Below, piece by piece: positions 57,245 to 64,000 of a stretch of 64,000 nt of DNA. A program made the position numbers and the translations under genes. Under the pieces are notes generated by a model. The model ran no database searches, was not told where the DNA came from, and saw only the letters and a list, made by a program, of their open reading frames with translations. The stretch comes from Burkholderiales bacterium (GTDB lineage: Bacteria; Pseudomonadota; Gammaproteobacteria; Burkholderiales; Burkholderiaceae_C): assembly GCA_016213325.1 (NCBI GenBank), contig JACRAY010000018.1:159730-223729 (forward strand). Reading direction: 5' to 3'. Each line of letters begins with the position of its first letter. Within the stretch, counting starts at the first letter, position 1.

Positions 57245-57607
57245 TCACTGCTCGAGGATCCAGTCGGCCAGGTTCTTGATGGCCTTGGCGTCCTTGGTGT
57301 CGATGACCTTGTGGTCGTCTTCGGTGCCGTCTTCCAGCTTGACCTTGGAAGCAACGGTGATGTTCTTGGTGACCTTGTCGACGCCGTCGGCTTTGCCCTT
57401 GTACTTGGCGGCGATCTTCTTGAACGACGGGCCCTTCTTCGTCTTGTCGATGGCGTGGCACTTGAGGCAGTCGTTCTTCTTGGCCAGGGCCTGTGCGGCG
57501 TCGGCATCGGCCGCTATGGCGGGGGTGCCCAGGGTGCTGAACGCCAGCGCAAGGCCGGCGCAGACGGTTGCGAGCACGAACCGGCTTTGTTGGGTCTTTC
57601 TTGTCAC
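57245..57607 (-). CDS. Monoheme class I cytochrome c (first gene of the EET unit)
   Basis: 120-residue periplasmic cytochrome with a signal peptide (VLATVCAGLALAFSTLGTPA) and one CLKCH haem site. I start it at GTG 57607 because AGGAG lies eight bases before it; a GTG at 57616 and a longer reading are less likely. Paralogue of 54754-55083. It should shuttle electrons between the inner-membrane quinol oxidases and MtrA. An FNR-type box lies about 108 bases upstream, and a terminator-like hairpin follows the stop. Confidence 0.88.
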   Translation of the reverse strand: MTRKTQQSRFVLATVCAGLALAFSTLGTPAIAADADAAQALAKKNDCLKCHAIDKTKKGPSFKKIAAKYKGKADGVDKVTKNITVASKVKLEDGTEDDHKVIDTKDAKAIKNLADWILEQ

Positions 57608-57660
57608 TTTCGACACTCCTATCGTGATGCGGGAACGGTGACCCATGGGGTCTTGGCCGC

Positions 57661-57722
57661 ACGATAGACTCGGCCGCCGCCCGGTGCCAGAGGCCAACAG
57701 GGGGTCGGTTGATTCAGGTCAA
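57661..57722 (-). promoter_or_regulatory. FNR/ANR-type box upstream of the first EET unit
   Basis: TTGAC-CTGA-ATCAA on the minus strand at 57709-57722, one mismatch from the FNR-family consensus. It is centred 108 bases before the GTG of the monoheme cytochrome gene. A -10-like TATCGT (57661-57666, minus strand) puts the box at about -61.5, the standard class I position. The box lies just past the 3' end of the methyltransferase gene. Confidence 0.65.
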
Positions 57723-57727
57723 CTGGT

Positions 57728-58600
57728 CTACGCGTTTCTGCGCCGCGCGATGAGTTCGGCACGGGTTGCCGGCATCGTGGTGCCCAGCCCCACGGGCCCG
57801 TTGCCGGACGACGGCGGCTGCCGAGGCTCGACCTGCAGCACGTCGAATCCTGCTTTGCTGAATCCTGCATGCAGGTTCTGCGCCGTGGTCGAAGGTGCCG
57901 CCGCGAACTTGCGCGCGTCGGTCCAGAAGCGGCGCACCGACGCGGCGATGTCGTTGCGTTCCGACTCCTGCCAGCCAGCTGACATTGCCGCATTGCAGAG
58001 GTTCGTGACACGTTCTTCCAGATTGCCCTGGTCCACGTGGAGCATGACCTGGTCTTCGCGCTCCACGACATGGCTGAACAGCAATGCCGTTGCGCCGGGC
58101 TTGCATACGCGCGCCCACGTATCGATCACCTGCTGGCGCATCGGCTCGGGAAAGAACAGCAGGAACGAATGCGCCATCACGATATCGACCGGCTCGCATT
58201 GCAGGTCGCGGATGTCGCCGAGGTGGAATTCCGCATCGACGCCCTGCTCATCAGCCAGCCGGCGGTTCTGCAGCAGCGGGGTCTCGCAGCGTTCGGCCAC
58301 CACGACCTGCAACGGCACGCCTGCGCGCTTCGAAGCCAGCAGGACGATCGTCGCGAGCCCGGTGTCGGCGGCCCCGGAGACCAGGACCCGCCGCGCGCCT
58401 TGCTGCGCCAGCGCGGCGATGTGCTCGATGAAGAACTCGTGGCTGCCCGGCAAGGCGCCACCGGAGCCGAGCAGCCGCACCATGCTCCAGCAGCGGTGGT
58501 AGTTGCAGCAGCCGGTGTCGGGCTTGCAAAGCCGTGGTGCCAGGTCCCACGACAGGCGGGCGCGTTCGGCCAGCCGTTCGATCGCCCGTGCTTCGTTCAT
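57728..58600 (-). CDS. SAM-dependent methyltransferase of unknown substrate
   Basis: 290 residues with a class I Rossmann fold: motif I ARRVLVSGAADTGLATIVLL is divergent from the usual E/D-x-G-x-G-x-G, followed by VVVAERCETPLLQNRRLAD and DIVMAHSFLLFFPEPMRQQV. The N-terminus carries a Cys cluster (CKPDTGCCNYHRC) that could bind a metal. Last gene of a three-gene operon; the ATG at 58600 overlaps the stop of the ATP-grasp gene (ATGA). It probably methylates the product of that ligase, but no substrate can be named. Confidence 0.72.
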   Translation of the reverse strand: MNEARAIERLAERARLSWDLAPRLCKPDTGCCNYHRCWSMVRLLGSGGALPGSHEFFIEHIAALAQQGARRVLVSGAADTGLATIVLLASKRAGVPLQVVVAERCETPLLQNRRLADEQGVDAEFHLGDIRDLQCEPVDIVMAHSFLLFFPEPMRQQVIDTWARVCKPGATALLFSHVVEREDQVMLHVDQGNLEERVTNLCNAAMSAGWQESERNDIAASVRRFWTDARKFAAAPSTTAQNLHAGFSKAGFDVLQVEPRQPPSSGNGPVGLGTTMPATRAELIARRRNA

Positions 58601-60342
58601 GGCGTCATCCATTCAAGGCGCTTGCGGGCCGCGGGTTCGAGTGCCGATGCGCCGACCCGTTGCACGCTGTCCCAGCGGTCCACCGGCAAGCCGTGCCGCA
58701 GCACGTCCCTTTCGTCCATCAGGCACAACGCGCCGCGCACGTCGGGGCGCGCCAGCAGCGCGCGCGCGGCGGCAAAGGTGTTGGGAAACGCGGCGGTCAC
58801 CCGCCGGCCATCGACGTAAAGGCCCTCCGCACACGAGAGGCCGTTGGCGTCCCACGCTGGCATGCCGGCCAGCGCAACCGTCACGTTCGGTGGGCGCGCA
58901 TGGATTTCCAGGCGCGCCGGGATGCGGCAAGGCCCCTCGCCCATGATGTCGAGCAGGAGGCGCTCGTAGATCGGGTCGTCCTCGGCCGCGTACAACTGAG
59001 GCATCGCATTCACTTCGCAGATCAATGCGCCCGATACCAGCCACGATACCGAGGCGTCCTCGATGATCAGGTCGATGCCCGCGATATCCAGCCTGAGCGA
59101 CATGGCCGCATCGACCGCGAGCCTCCGGTTGTCGGCGTGCACGGCGTCCAGCGCCAGGTCGACGTTGGTGCCACCGGCATTGAAGTTGTCGCGCCGGCGC
59201 ATGCGCACGAAGCGCCCGCTTTCGGGCACGCTGTCGGCACCGAGGCCGGCGCGCGCCAGCAGTTCGGTGGCTTCGGCGTCCAGCGTCACGCCCGGCTTGC
59301 CCATCACCTTCATGCGCTGTATGCCCAGCGGCGTGGCCGCCTCCATCTCGACCAGCCGGCGAATGTCGTGCACGCCGTCACCAGTGACGCCGCCCGGCAT
59401 GCGCCTGACCACGCGCACCACGCGGCCGTGCGACACGGTGAAGCGGTGCGTCCAGCCATGGCCGTGGCGCTCGACGAGGATGCGCGACGAAACCTCGCGC
59501 GCCTGCCGGAAAGCCTCGCGCACTTCGGCCTGCGACTCGAGTCCCGCCGCCACGCCGGCGCCCTGCTCCATGTCGTCGGGCTTCACGACGACAGGCCACC
59601 CGATGCGGCCGGCCGCCGTGACGGCCTCGTCCGCGGATGCCGCGAACTCGTGCAACGCGCCCGGCAGGCCGGCCGCGCGCAGCACGGACGCCGTCCTCGA
59701 CTTGCTGGCCGCCAGCTTCATGCCCATGCCGGGCGTCCGGTCGGTGATGGTCGAGTGCATCCAGCGCACGTGGGCGCCGGTGCCGAGCACCTCCATGCCG
59801 TTCGCGTCGCTGCACCAGGGCATGCCCAGGTTGTGCGCGGCCAGCGCGATGCTGAACGCATTGACCCCGGCCGGCCGATGCGCCCGCAGCGCCCGGTGGA
59901 GAGCGCCGGCCTCCTCCGGTGTGGCGACGGCCGAACCGCCCCGCAACTGGCGGTGGGCCAGGCTGCCCACATGCCGCAGCGCCAGCAGCACCGCGTCGCC
60001 CTTGTAGGCCGGGAAGGCCACTTCGCAACACGACGGGTCCACGACGCGCACCCAGGCGTCGCCCATCACCGGGATGCGTGACTGGAATTGCAGCAGGGTC
60101 GTCCAGCTCGCGATGACTCTTGCGCACTCCAGCACCGGCGACTCCTGGCCCGGCGGGGTGGTGAGTCCTGCTGCTTGCGCCAGCGCTGCCGCCAGCGAAC
60201 GCAGCATCGCCGGGGTTGCGTGGTGGAACCGGATCTCGCCGCCCATGCACGGCTGGCGCAGGCCATAGGCAAAGCCTTCCAGCCAGGGCAGCGTCGCATC
60301 GAAGGCGATGCCGGGCAGCGGCTTGGCAGCGCCCGGCTTCAT
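58597..60342 (-). CDS. ATP-grasp ligase resembling the cyanophycin synthetase N-terminal half
   Basis: 581 residues. The central part (about 165-420) has ATP-grasp features: GMGMKLAASKSRTASVLRAA, the nucleotide-binding lysine in WPVVVKPDDMEQGAGVAAGL, and VVRRMPGGVTGDGVHDIRRL. Near 430 comes the metal site ICEVNAMPQL. These segments match the ATP-grasp domain of CphA, but there is no Mur-ligase half, so it is not a cyanophycin synthetase. A roughly 110-residue C-terminal extension is unrecognised. It should form an amide bond between a carboxylate and an amine. Both ends overlap neighbours by four bases. Confidence 0.78.
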   Translation of the reverse strand: MKPGAAKPLPGIAFDATLPWLEGFAYGLRQPCMGGEIRFHHATPAMLRSLAAALAQAAGLTTPPGQESPVLECARVIASWTTLLQFQSRIPVMGDAWVRVVDPSCCEVAFPAYKGDAVLLALRHVGSLAHRQLRGGSAVATPEEAGALHRALRAHRPAGVNAFSIALAAHNLGMPWCSDANGMEVLGTGAHVRWMHSTITDRTPGMGMKLAASKSRTASVLRAAGLPGALHEFAASADEAVTAAGRIGWPVVVKPDDMEQGAGVAAGLESQAEVREAFRQAREVSSRILVERHGHGWTHRFTVSHGRVVRVVRRMPGGVTGDGVHDIRRLVEMEAATPLGIQRMKVMGKPGVTLDAEATELLARAGLGADSVPESGRFVRMRRRDNFNAGGTNVDLALDAVHADNRRLAVDAAMSLRLDIAGIDLIIEDASVSWLVSGALICEVNAMPQLYAAEDDPIYERLLLDIMGEGPCRIPARLEIHARPPNVTVALAGMPAWDANGLSCAEGLYVDGRRVTAAFPNTFAAARALLARPDVRGALCLMDERDVLRHGLPVDRWDSVQRVGASALEPAARKRLEWMTP

Positions 60343-61325
60343 GGACGCTGCGTGGCGGGCCGCGCCGCGGCGATGCCGCGCGCCACCGGCCCCCAGCGCT
60401 GGACTTCCGATGCAACAAAGCCTTCCACCTGTTCGGGCGCGATGTCGACACTCTCTATGCCGGCCGCAGCCAGCCGGTCACGCCATTCGCTGGTAGCCAT
60501 GGCCTTCGCCACGTGCGACTGGATCGCCTTGCGCACGAGCGCATCGAGCCCTGCGGGTGCGGCGAGCCCGAACCAGGTGGAGCCGGTCAGCGACGGCAAG
60601 CCCGCTTCGGTGGCCGTGGGCACGTGCGCGAAGTCGGGCAAGCGCCGCGGCGAGGTGGCGAGCAGCGGCCGGATGCGCCGCGCCTGCGCCAGCGGCAACG
60701 CGCTGCTGGCGGTGACCAGGACGGCTTGCAGGTGGCCGCCGACCAGGTCGGCCAGCGCCTGCGCGGCACCCTTGTACGCCACATGGTTGAACCTGACCGG
60801 CCGCGCGGCGGCCAGCAGCGCGCCGATCAGGTGGCCGTGGCTGCCGTCGCCGGGCGTGCCCAGCGTGAACCCGTTAGGCTGGGCCTGCGCCCACTGCAGC
60901 CAGTCTGCCCAGGTGCGATGCGGCGAGTCGGTGGACACGACGAACAGCCACGAAGAGCCGCCCAGCATCGCGAGGTGCGTGAAGTCGCGCACGGTGTCGA
61001 AACCAACGCCGCTGACCATGGCGGGCACGATCGCGTGCGTGCCGGCGTTGGTCATCATCAGCAGGTAGCCGTCGGCGGGCGACTTCGCCACCTGCTGGCT
61101 GGCGACCACGCCCGACATGCCGGACCGGTTTTCGACGACGAACGACTGGCCGGTAGCGAGTTGCAGCTGCTGCGCAACCGAGCGGGCCAGCAGGTCGGTC
61201 AGGCCGCCGGGCGGGGCCGGCGCGACGATGGTGACGGGACGCGCCGGCCACGCCGGCGCCTGTGCATGCGCCGATGTCGTGATGGCCGCAGGAAGGAGTG
61301 CGAGCAGGTCGCGCCGGGTCAGCAT
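60339..61325 (-). CDS. Bug-family (tripartite tricarboxylate-type) solute-binding protein
   Basis: 328-residue periplasmic receptor with a twin-Arg-like signal (MLTRRDLLALLPAAITTSAHA). Family hallmarks: WPARPVTIVAPAPPGGLTDL at the ligand loop, GQSFVVENRSGMSGVVASQQ, and a C-terminal helix domain. Such receptors bind carboxylates and are hugely expanded in Burkholderiales. No TctAB transporter genes are nearby. It leads an operon with the ATP-grasp and methyltransferase genes (ATGA overlap), which is unusual. Confidence 0.9.
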   Translation of the reverse strand: MLTRRDLLALLPAAITTSAHAQAPAWPARPVTIVAPAPPGGLTDLLARSVAQQLQLATGQSFVVENRSGMSGVVASQQVAKSPADGYLLMMTNAGTHAIVPAMVSGVGFDTVRDFTHLAMLGGSSWLFVVSTDSPHRTWADWLQWAQAQPNGFTLGTPGDGSHGHLIGALLAAARPVRFNHVAYKGAAQALADLVGGHLQAVLVTASSALPLAQARRIRPLLATSPRRLPDFAHVPTATEAGLPSLTGSTWFGLAAPAGLDALVRKAIQSHVAKAMATSEWRDRLAAAGIESVDIAPEQVEGFVASEVQRWGPVARGIAAARPATQRP

Positions 61326-61360
61326 GGCGCGGATATTAGCCGCTGGTGCATGATCGCGGA

Positions 61361-61756
61361 ATGGACATCAGGCCCATCGCCGAGGGCGAGCTCGAAGCCG
61401 CTCGAGTACTGCTCGCGGCTAACGGCTGGGCGCAGCGCGTGGCCGACCCGGCGCGGTTTGCCGGGATGGTCAAGCGATCCCAGGTGGCGCTGGTCGCGGT
61501 GGAAGGCGGGCGCGTGGTCGGCTTCCTGCGTGCGCTGACCGATGGCCTGTCCAACGGCTACATCTCGATGGTGGTGGTGGCCGGGGACCGGCGTGGCTGC
61601 GGCATCGGCTCGGCGCTGGTGCGGCAGGCGATTGGCGACGACGACCGCGTCACGTGGGTGCTGCGTGCTGGCAGGCCCGGGGTGGCGGCGTTCTACGAGA
61701 AGCTGGGGTTTAGCGTGTCGACGGCGGCTATGGAGCGGCGCCGGACAAGTGGGTGA
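61361..61756 (+). CDS. GNAT-family N-acetyltransferase
   Basis: 131 residues, GNAT fold: the acetyl-CoA binding motif A reads [20 protein letters not shown], followed by motif [22 protein letters not shown]. Start at ATG 61361 ([11 protein letters not shown]). Substrate unknown. It is the last chromosomal-backbone gene before the tRNA-fragment junction, and is divergent from the Bug operon with a short gap. Confidence 0.85.
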   Translation: MDIRPIAEGELEAARVLLAANGWAQRVADPARFAGMVKRSQVALVAVEGGRVVGFLRALTDGLSNGYISMVVVAGDRRGCGIGSALVRQAIGDDDRVTWVLRAGRPGVAAFYEKLGFSVSTAAMERRRTSG

Positions 61757-61764
61757 TGAGTTGG

Positions 61765-61809
61765 TGGTAGGACGTGCAGGGGTCGAACCTGCGACCAACG
61801 GATTAAAAG
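61765..61809 (-). tRNA. 3' half of a tRNA-Lys(UUU) gene: attachment-site remnant
   Basis: Read on the minus strand the 45 bases comprise anticodon loop CTTTTAA, stem TCCGT, variable TGGTC, T-arm GCAGG-TTCGACC-CCTGC, acceptor ACGTCCT, discriminator A and CCA. The 5' half is absent: homology ends exactly at the anticodon loop. This is the footprint left when a tyrosine-recombinase element integrates into a tRNA gene and supplies its own 3' half. With this orientation the element should lie to the right and the intact tRNA beyond the window edge. Confidence 0.85.
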
Positions 61810-61828
61810 GCGCTACCCGGCGCTTTTT
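61805..61828 (+). terminator. Terminator-like hairpin at the element junction
   Basis: AAAAGGCGC-TACCCG-GCGCTTTTT: a GC stem flanked by complementary A and T runs with one bulged G, giving an intrinsic terminator in plus orientation. It would end transcription from the GNAT gene at the boundary of the integrated element. Confidence 0.4.
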
Positions 61829-61936
61829 GCCACGTTCAACCCAAGGCCTACAGACACACGCACACCGTAGAAGGGTGCCAAGCGTAGCCCGGAACCGCTG
61901 TCAGGAGCTACGTTGTAGCTACGTTGGAGCATTGCC

Positions 61937-62119
61937 ATGGGCACAGAGGTCGAGGCGTACCTGGCGCGCATGCCGCGCTGGTGGTCGCCGTTCATTCAAT
62001 GGGCATCTCGCCTGTCCGTTCACGGGCCGGGATGGATACCGAAGCCGCTGCGGTCAGTGCCGTTCGTGGTCGGCTGCGCGTACTCGCGGGAGCAAGTGCG
62101 CCGATTCCGGCGCGAATAG
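61937..62119 (+). CDS. 60-residue hypothetical protein of the integrated element
   Basis: Begins MGTEVEAYLARMPRWWSPFI; rich in Trp, Pro and Arg, no recognised domain. GGAG lies nine bases before the ATG. Just upstream (about 61908-61928) is an imperfect 11-base direct repeat (GCTACGTTGTA / GCTACGTTGGA). Probably a real small gene of the element, but with no homology known to me. Confidence 0.5.
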   Translation: MGTEVEAYLARMPRWWSPFIQWASRLSVHGPGWIPKPLRSVPFVVGCAYSREQVRRFRRE

Positions 62120-62132
62120 GTCAGCAAGGGGT

Positions 62133-62152
62133 ATGGGGGCCGTCGCCCCCAT
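62133..62152. repeat. Perfect hairpin ATGGGGGC-CGTC-GCCCCCAT
   Basis: 8-bp perfect arms around a 4-base loop, 13 bases after the 60-residue ORF. No T-run follows, so an operator or Rho-dependent 3' structure is as likely as a terminator. It lies in the 129-base gap (62120-62248), which holds no gene. Confidence 0.45.
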
Positions 62153-62248
62153 GGAGACAGGCGGTCATGAGGCCGGGCATCCGTTCGCGGGTCGGCGTCA
62201 GGCGTCCAGACCATCGCTGTCGCGTCCTGATCAACAGAAAGGTCAGAA

Positions 62249-62434
62249 ATGAAAGTCGAACTCACGATCAAAGGCCGGGACTTGGACGAGAGGCACTCGG
62301 GCGACTGGGACTTCACGTTCCTGCAGGACGATCGGCCAGTTGCGGGCGGCGGCGGGGCTACGCTTGGCGAAGCACTCGTGCTGGCGGTTGCAGCTGCTCA
62401 AGCGGCTGGGATCAACGTTGGGGAGGAAGAATGA
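62249..62434 (+). CDS. 61-residue hypothetical protein of the integrated element
   Basis: Sequence MKVELTIKGRDLDERHSGDW followed by a short beta-rich stretch, a Gly run and an Ala-rich helix. AAGG ribosome site eight bases upstream. Its TGA overlaps the ATG of the next gene (ATGA), so the two are coupled. Not recognised; the size and context suit a phage or plasmid accessory gene. Confidence 0.6.
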   Translation: MKVELTIKGRDLDERHSGDWDFTFLQDDRPVAGGGGATLGEALVLAVAAAQAAGINVGEEE

Positions 62435-62643
62435 CAGCGACGCAATCGCGCAAGAAGGCGCACCTTCACGTTTCCATCGAGCCTGCATTGTCGGATCGGC
62501 TGCGCGTCATCTGCGACCGCATGGGGCTGCCTCTGTCGCACTTCGCTTCGTTGGCGCTCAGTCGGGAGGCTGCACGCTTCGAAGCGGAGTTCGCGGCAGC
62601 GGTCGCACCTGGCGCACGGGCAACGCGAAGCGCTCGCCCTTGA
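62431..62643 (+). CDS. 70-residue ribbon-helix-helix-like protein
   Basis: Begins MTATQSRKKAHLHVSIEPAL; a predicted short beta-strand (HLHVSIE) followed by two helices (LSDRLRVICDRMG, SHFASLALSREAARFEAE) fits the CopG/Arc RHH DNA-binding fold. An excellent GGGAGGAAGA site overlaps the end of the previous gene. Probable small repressor of the element; specific target unknown. Confidence 0.6.
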   Translation: MTATQSRKKAHLHVSIEPALSDRLRVICDRMGLPLSHFASLALSREAARFEAEFAAAVAPGARATRSARP

Positions 62644-62789
62644 TATGGGGTCGGCCGGGGTGCTACCGTCTCGACCACGACCGGGTATCCGTCAGGGTAC
62701 CCGGGCGGGGGCGTAGCGGTCGGCACCGCGGCAAGGGGCCCCATGTCAAGGGTTGCTGGTAGTGGTGTAATCGGGCCAAGGAGGGTCCG

Positions 62790-63503
62790 ATGAGCGAAAC
62801 ACTGCAAATTCTGGAAAAAGTCAATGCATTCTATTCGGCATCGTTCACGCAACTCATAACGTATACCGGCGCGTTGCTAGCGTTGGTCGGTGTGTTGTTG
62901 CCTCTCTTCATTGCACTTCAGCAGGCGCGGCAAGCCAAGCGCGATCAGGAACAACTCACGAGGGAGATCCGAGAGCAACTCGCGGAAGCTAGCCTTGCAC
63001 TCAAGGCCAGCATAGGAGTTGAGGTGGAGAAGACTGACAAGAGGGTAGCCGAGCTGGTTGCTACTGCTAAGGCCGAAATGGCCACAGAGCTGAAGCGTGT
63101 AGAAGCATTTGGGTCGGGGTCAATCTTTCACGTACAGGCTCGCGGCTATCGAGATGCAGGCGTGATTGGGCACGCTTTTTCGAACACGTGCACATCGGCG
63201 AAGTGGTACGTGCGTGCAAAAGATGAGAATAACCTTATCGCCGTCATGAGGGTCATGAAGGATGCGCTGGCCGTAGCGGATGCCACAGACCTCGAAGTGG
63301 CCGAGAGGGAGCTGGCAGGCGAGTACGAACGCTTTTTGGAGGCTGTCAAGCAATTGAACGGCACTGGGCGCTACACAGGCGAGCTTCGCGAAATCCGCCA
63401 ACTATACGATGCAGCTAAGGCGAGGCAGAAGCCAAGTCGGAAGGCTACAGACGTCGAGCCCAGATCAGTGATCGCAGCTAAGCACGGCTCACCGGGAGGT
63501 TGA
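62790..63503 (+). CDS. Membrane-anchored coiled-coil protein of unknown function
   Basis: 237 residues. One TM helix (about 23-45, LITYTGALLALVGVLLPLFI) follows a short N-terminus. A charged coiled coil (about 46-110, RQAKRDQEQLTREIREQLAE) leads to a globular C-terminal part containing YRDAGVIGHAFSNTCTSAKW and two helical TPR-like segments. Strong AAGGAGGG ribosome site. Codon use is clearly less GC-rich than the chromosome, as expected of acquired DNA. I recognise no family; phage membrane, exclusion or defence functions are speculative options. Confidence 0.65.
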   Translation: MSETLQILEKVNAFYSASFTQLITYTGALLALVGVLLPLFIALQQARQAKRDQEQLTREIREQLAEASLALKASIGVEVEKTDKRVAELVATAKAEMATELKRVEAFGSGSIFHVQARGYRDAGVIGHAFSNTCTSAKWYVRAKDENNLIAVMRVMKDALAVADATDLEVAERELAGEYERFLEAVKQLNGTGRYTGELREIRQLYDAAKARQKPSRKATDVEPRSVIAAKHGSPGG

Positions 63504-63908
63504 CACGGTCTAAGCGTGGCATGTAAATTCGCCCTTGCGACAGCATCAAGCACCACGCCCGAATAGTGTTCCGGTTCTCCGGACAAGCACAGCCAGGGGC
63601 TAGCTCCTTTAAGCCGGTGGTAGGAGTTAGCAGGCAAGAACAGCCACGACACCGCACCTGTCGCGCCCTTCAATCAGGGTTCGTGCGGCGTGGCGTATTT
63701 CCATTTCCATTTCCATTCCGCCCGAACTCTCACCGGAGTTCGTATGGGTGCGTTCGTGTCTGCTGGGGGCGTCCCCCCGTCTAGTAATCACGGGGGGAGA
63801 ACACTTCCGCCCGAAACCGGTTCACAGCCCCGTCATCGAGCAGTTCCGGGCGCCGAAGGGTGAGCGTCCAGCCATCCCACCTTGTCTTGGGCTGACGCTC
63901 CAGAGACG
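63504..63908. other. Non-coding, hairpin-rich stretch of the element
   Basis: About 400 bases without a credible gene. It holds TTTCCA tandem repeats (63698-63719), a hairpin CGAACTC-TCACCG-GAGTTCG (63723-63742), and overlapping alternative stems GGGGG-CGT-CCCCC (63765-63777) and CCCCCCGT-CTAGTAATC-ACGGGGGG (63773-63797). The combination could be a terminator cluster, a replication or packaging origin, or the region around an insertion-sequence end (GTGAGCG at 63860). Confidence 0.45.
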
Positions 63909-64000
63909 ATGGCGTCCACCTCAAACAGGTGGACACCAATGCACTCCAAAGCATCCCAATCCCCGAACAGGCGCATGCACGGTGCTGAGTTCAAGATGGC
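63909..64000 (+). CDS. Possible start of an IS66-type accessory transposase (OrfA/TnpA), partial
   Basis: An open frame from ATG 63909 (or ATG 63939) to the window edge, reading MHSKASQSPNRRMHGAEFKM from the second ATG. The RRMHGAEFKM segment resembles the N-terminus of IS66-family TnpA helix-turn-helix proteins (RR-x-Y/H-x-x-EFK). Only 30 residues are visible, so this is tentative. GTGAGCG at 63860 could be the terminal inverted repeat. Confidence 0.35.
   Translation, partial: MASTSNRWTPMHSKASQSPNRRMHGAEFKM

Noticed and set aside
61905..61930. Direct repeat GCTACGTTGTA / GCTACGTTGGA as a possible CRISPR or integrase-arm repeat
   Set aside because: Only two imperfect adjacent copies with no spacers. 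It might be an arm site of the element, but nothing else supports that.
63566..63784. 72-codon plus-strand frame in the non-coding part of the element
   Set aside because: No ribosome site; it runs through tandem TTTCCA repeats (PFPFPF) and hairpins, and its composition does not look like protein.

Overview
The window is high-GC, gene-dense bacterial chromosome with Betaproteobacteria (Burkholderiales, probably Comamonadaceae, Ramlibacter- or Variovorax-like) character. This is inferred from gene content and order: smc-zipA-ligA, dapC-dapD-pilU-dapE-prmB, a complete ccmABCDEFGHI operon, a Bug-family solute receptor, and very high GC in third codon positions. No 16S gene is present, so the genus is a guess.

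Layout. 1-5520: minus-strand alternative chemosensory operon cheW-cheR(TPR)-cheW-mcp-cheA, running off the left edge. 5801-9091: peptide deformylase, two response-regulator genes (one fused to a degenerate EAL domain) and two small membrane proteins. 9135-13880: an aldehyde dehydrogenase with a 27-codon remnant gene in front of it, then glycogen debranching and glycosyltransferase genes. 13977-21768: ligA, a foreign-looking AAA/DUF4143 ATPase behind a perfect 43-bp palindrome, zipA and smc. 21809-28058: an AlkB-like hydroxylase and the lysine/diaminopimelate genes, with pilU and prmB among them. 28076-34392: a PLP enzyme, an ABC-F ATPase and a glycosyltransferase/adenylate-forming ligase pair. 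34451-40364: a stress-type cluster with an SDR-SPW-VKOR fusion, a DUF2383 protein, a PPD-repeat peptide, and a second, frameshifted copy of the DUF6496-ALDH cassette seen at 9135-10650.

The centrepiece is 40399-57607, all on the minus strand. Two transcription units encode a quinone-to-cell-surface electron conduit: monoheme cytochrome c, a nonaheme-c/cytochrome-b fusion resembling Geobacter CbcL in architecture, a second monoheme cytochrome, two tandem NapC/NirT tetrahemes, a zinc-ribbon membrane protein, then mtrC (decaheme lipoprotein), mtrA (decaheme) and mtrB (porin). I count 39 c-type haem sites. Each unit has an FNR/ANR-type box about 100 bp before its first start codon. The complete ccm operon that matures c-type cytochromes lies immediately downstream. 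Together this predicts oxygen-regulated extracellular electron transfer (metal respiration, or possibly metal oxidation).

57728-61325 is a three-gene operon (Bug receptor, cyanophycin-synthetase-like ATP-grasp enzyme, methyltransferase) of unknown product. At 61765 lies the 3' half of a tRNA-Lys(UUU) gene cut exactly at the anticodon loop. It marks the left end of an integrated element that continues off the right edge; inside it are small unrecognised genes, a coiled-coil membrane protein and, at the very edge, what looks like the start of an IS66-type transposase gene.
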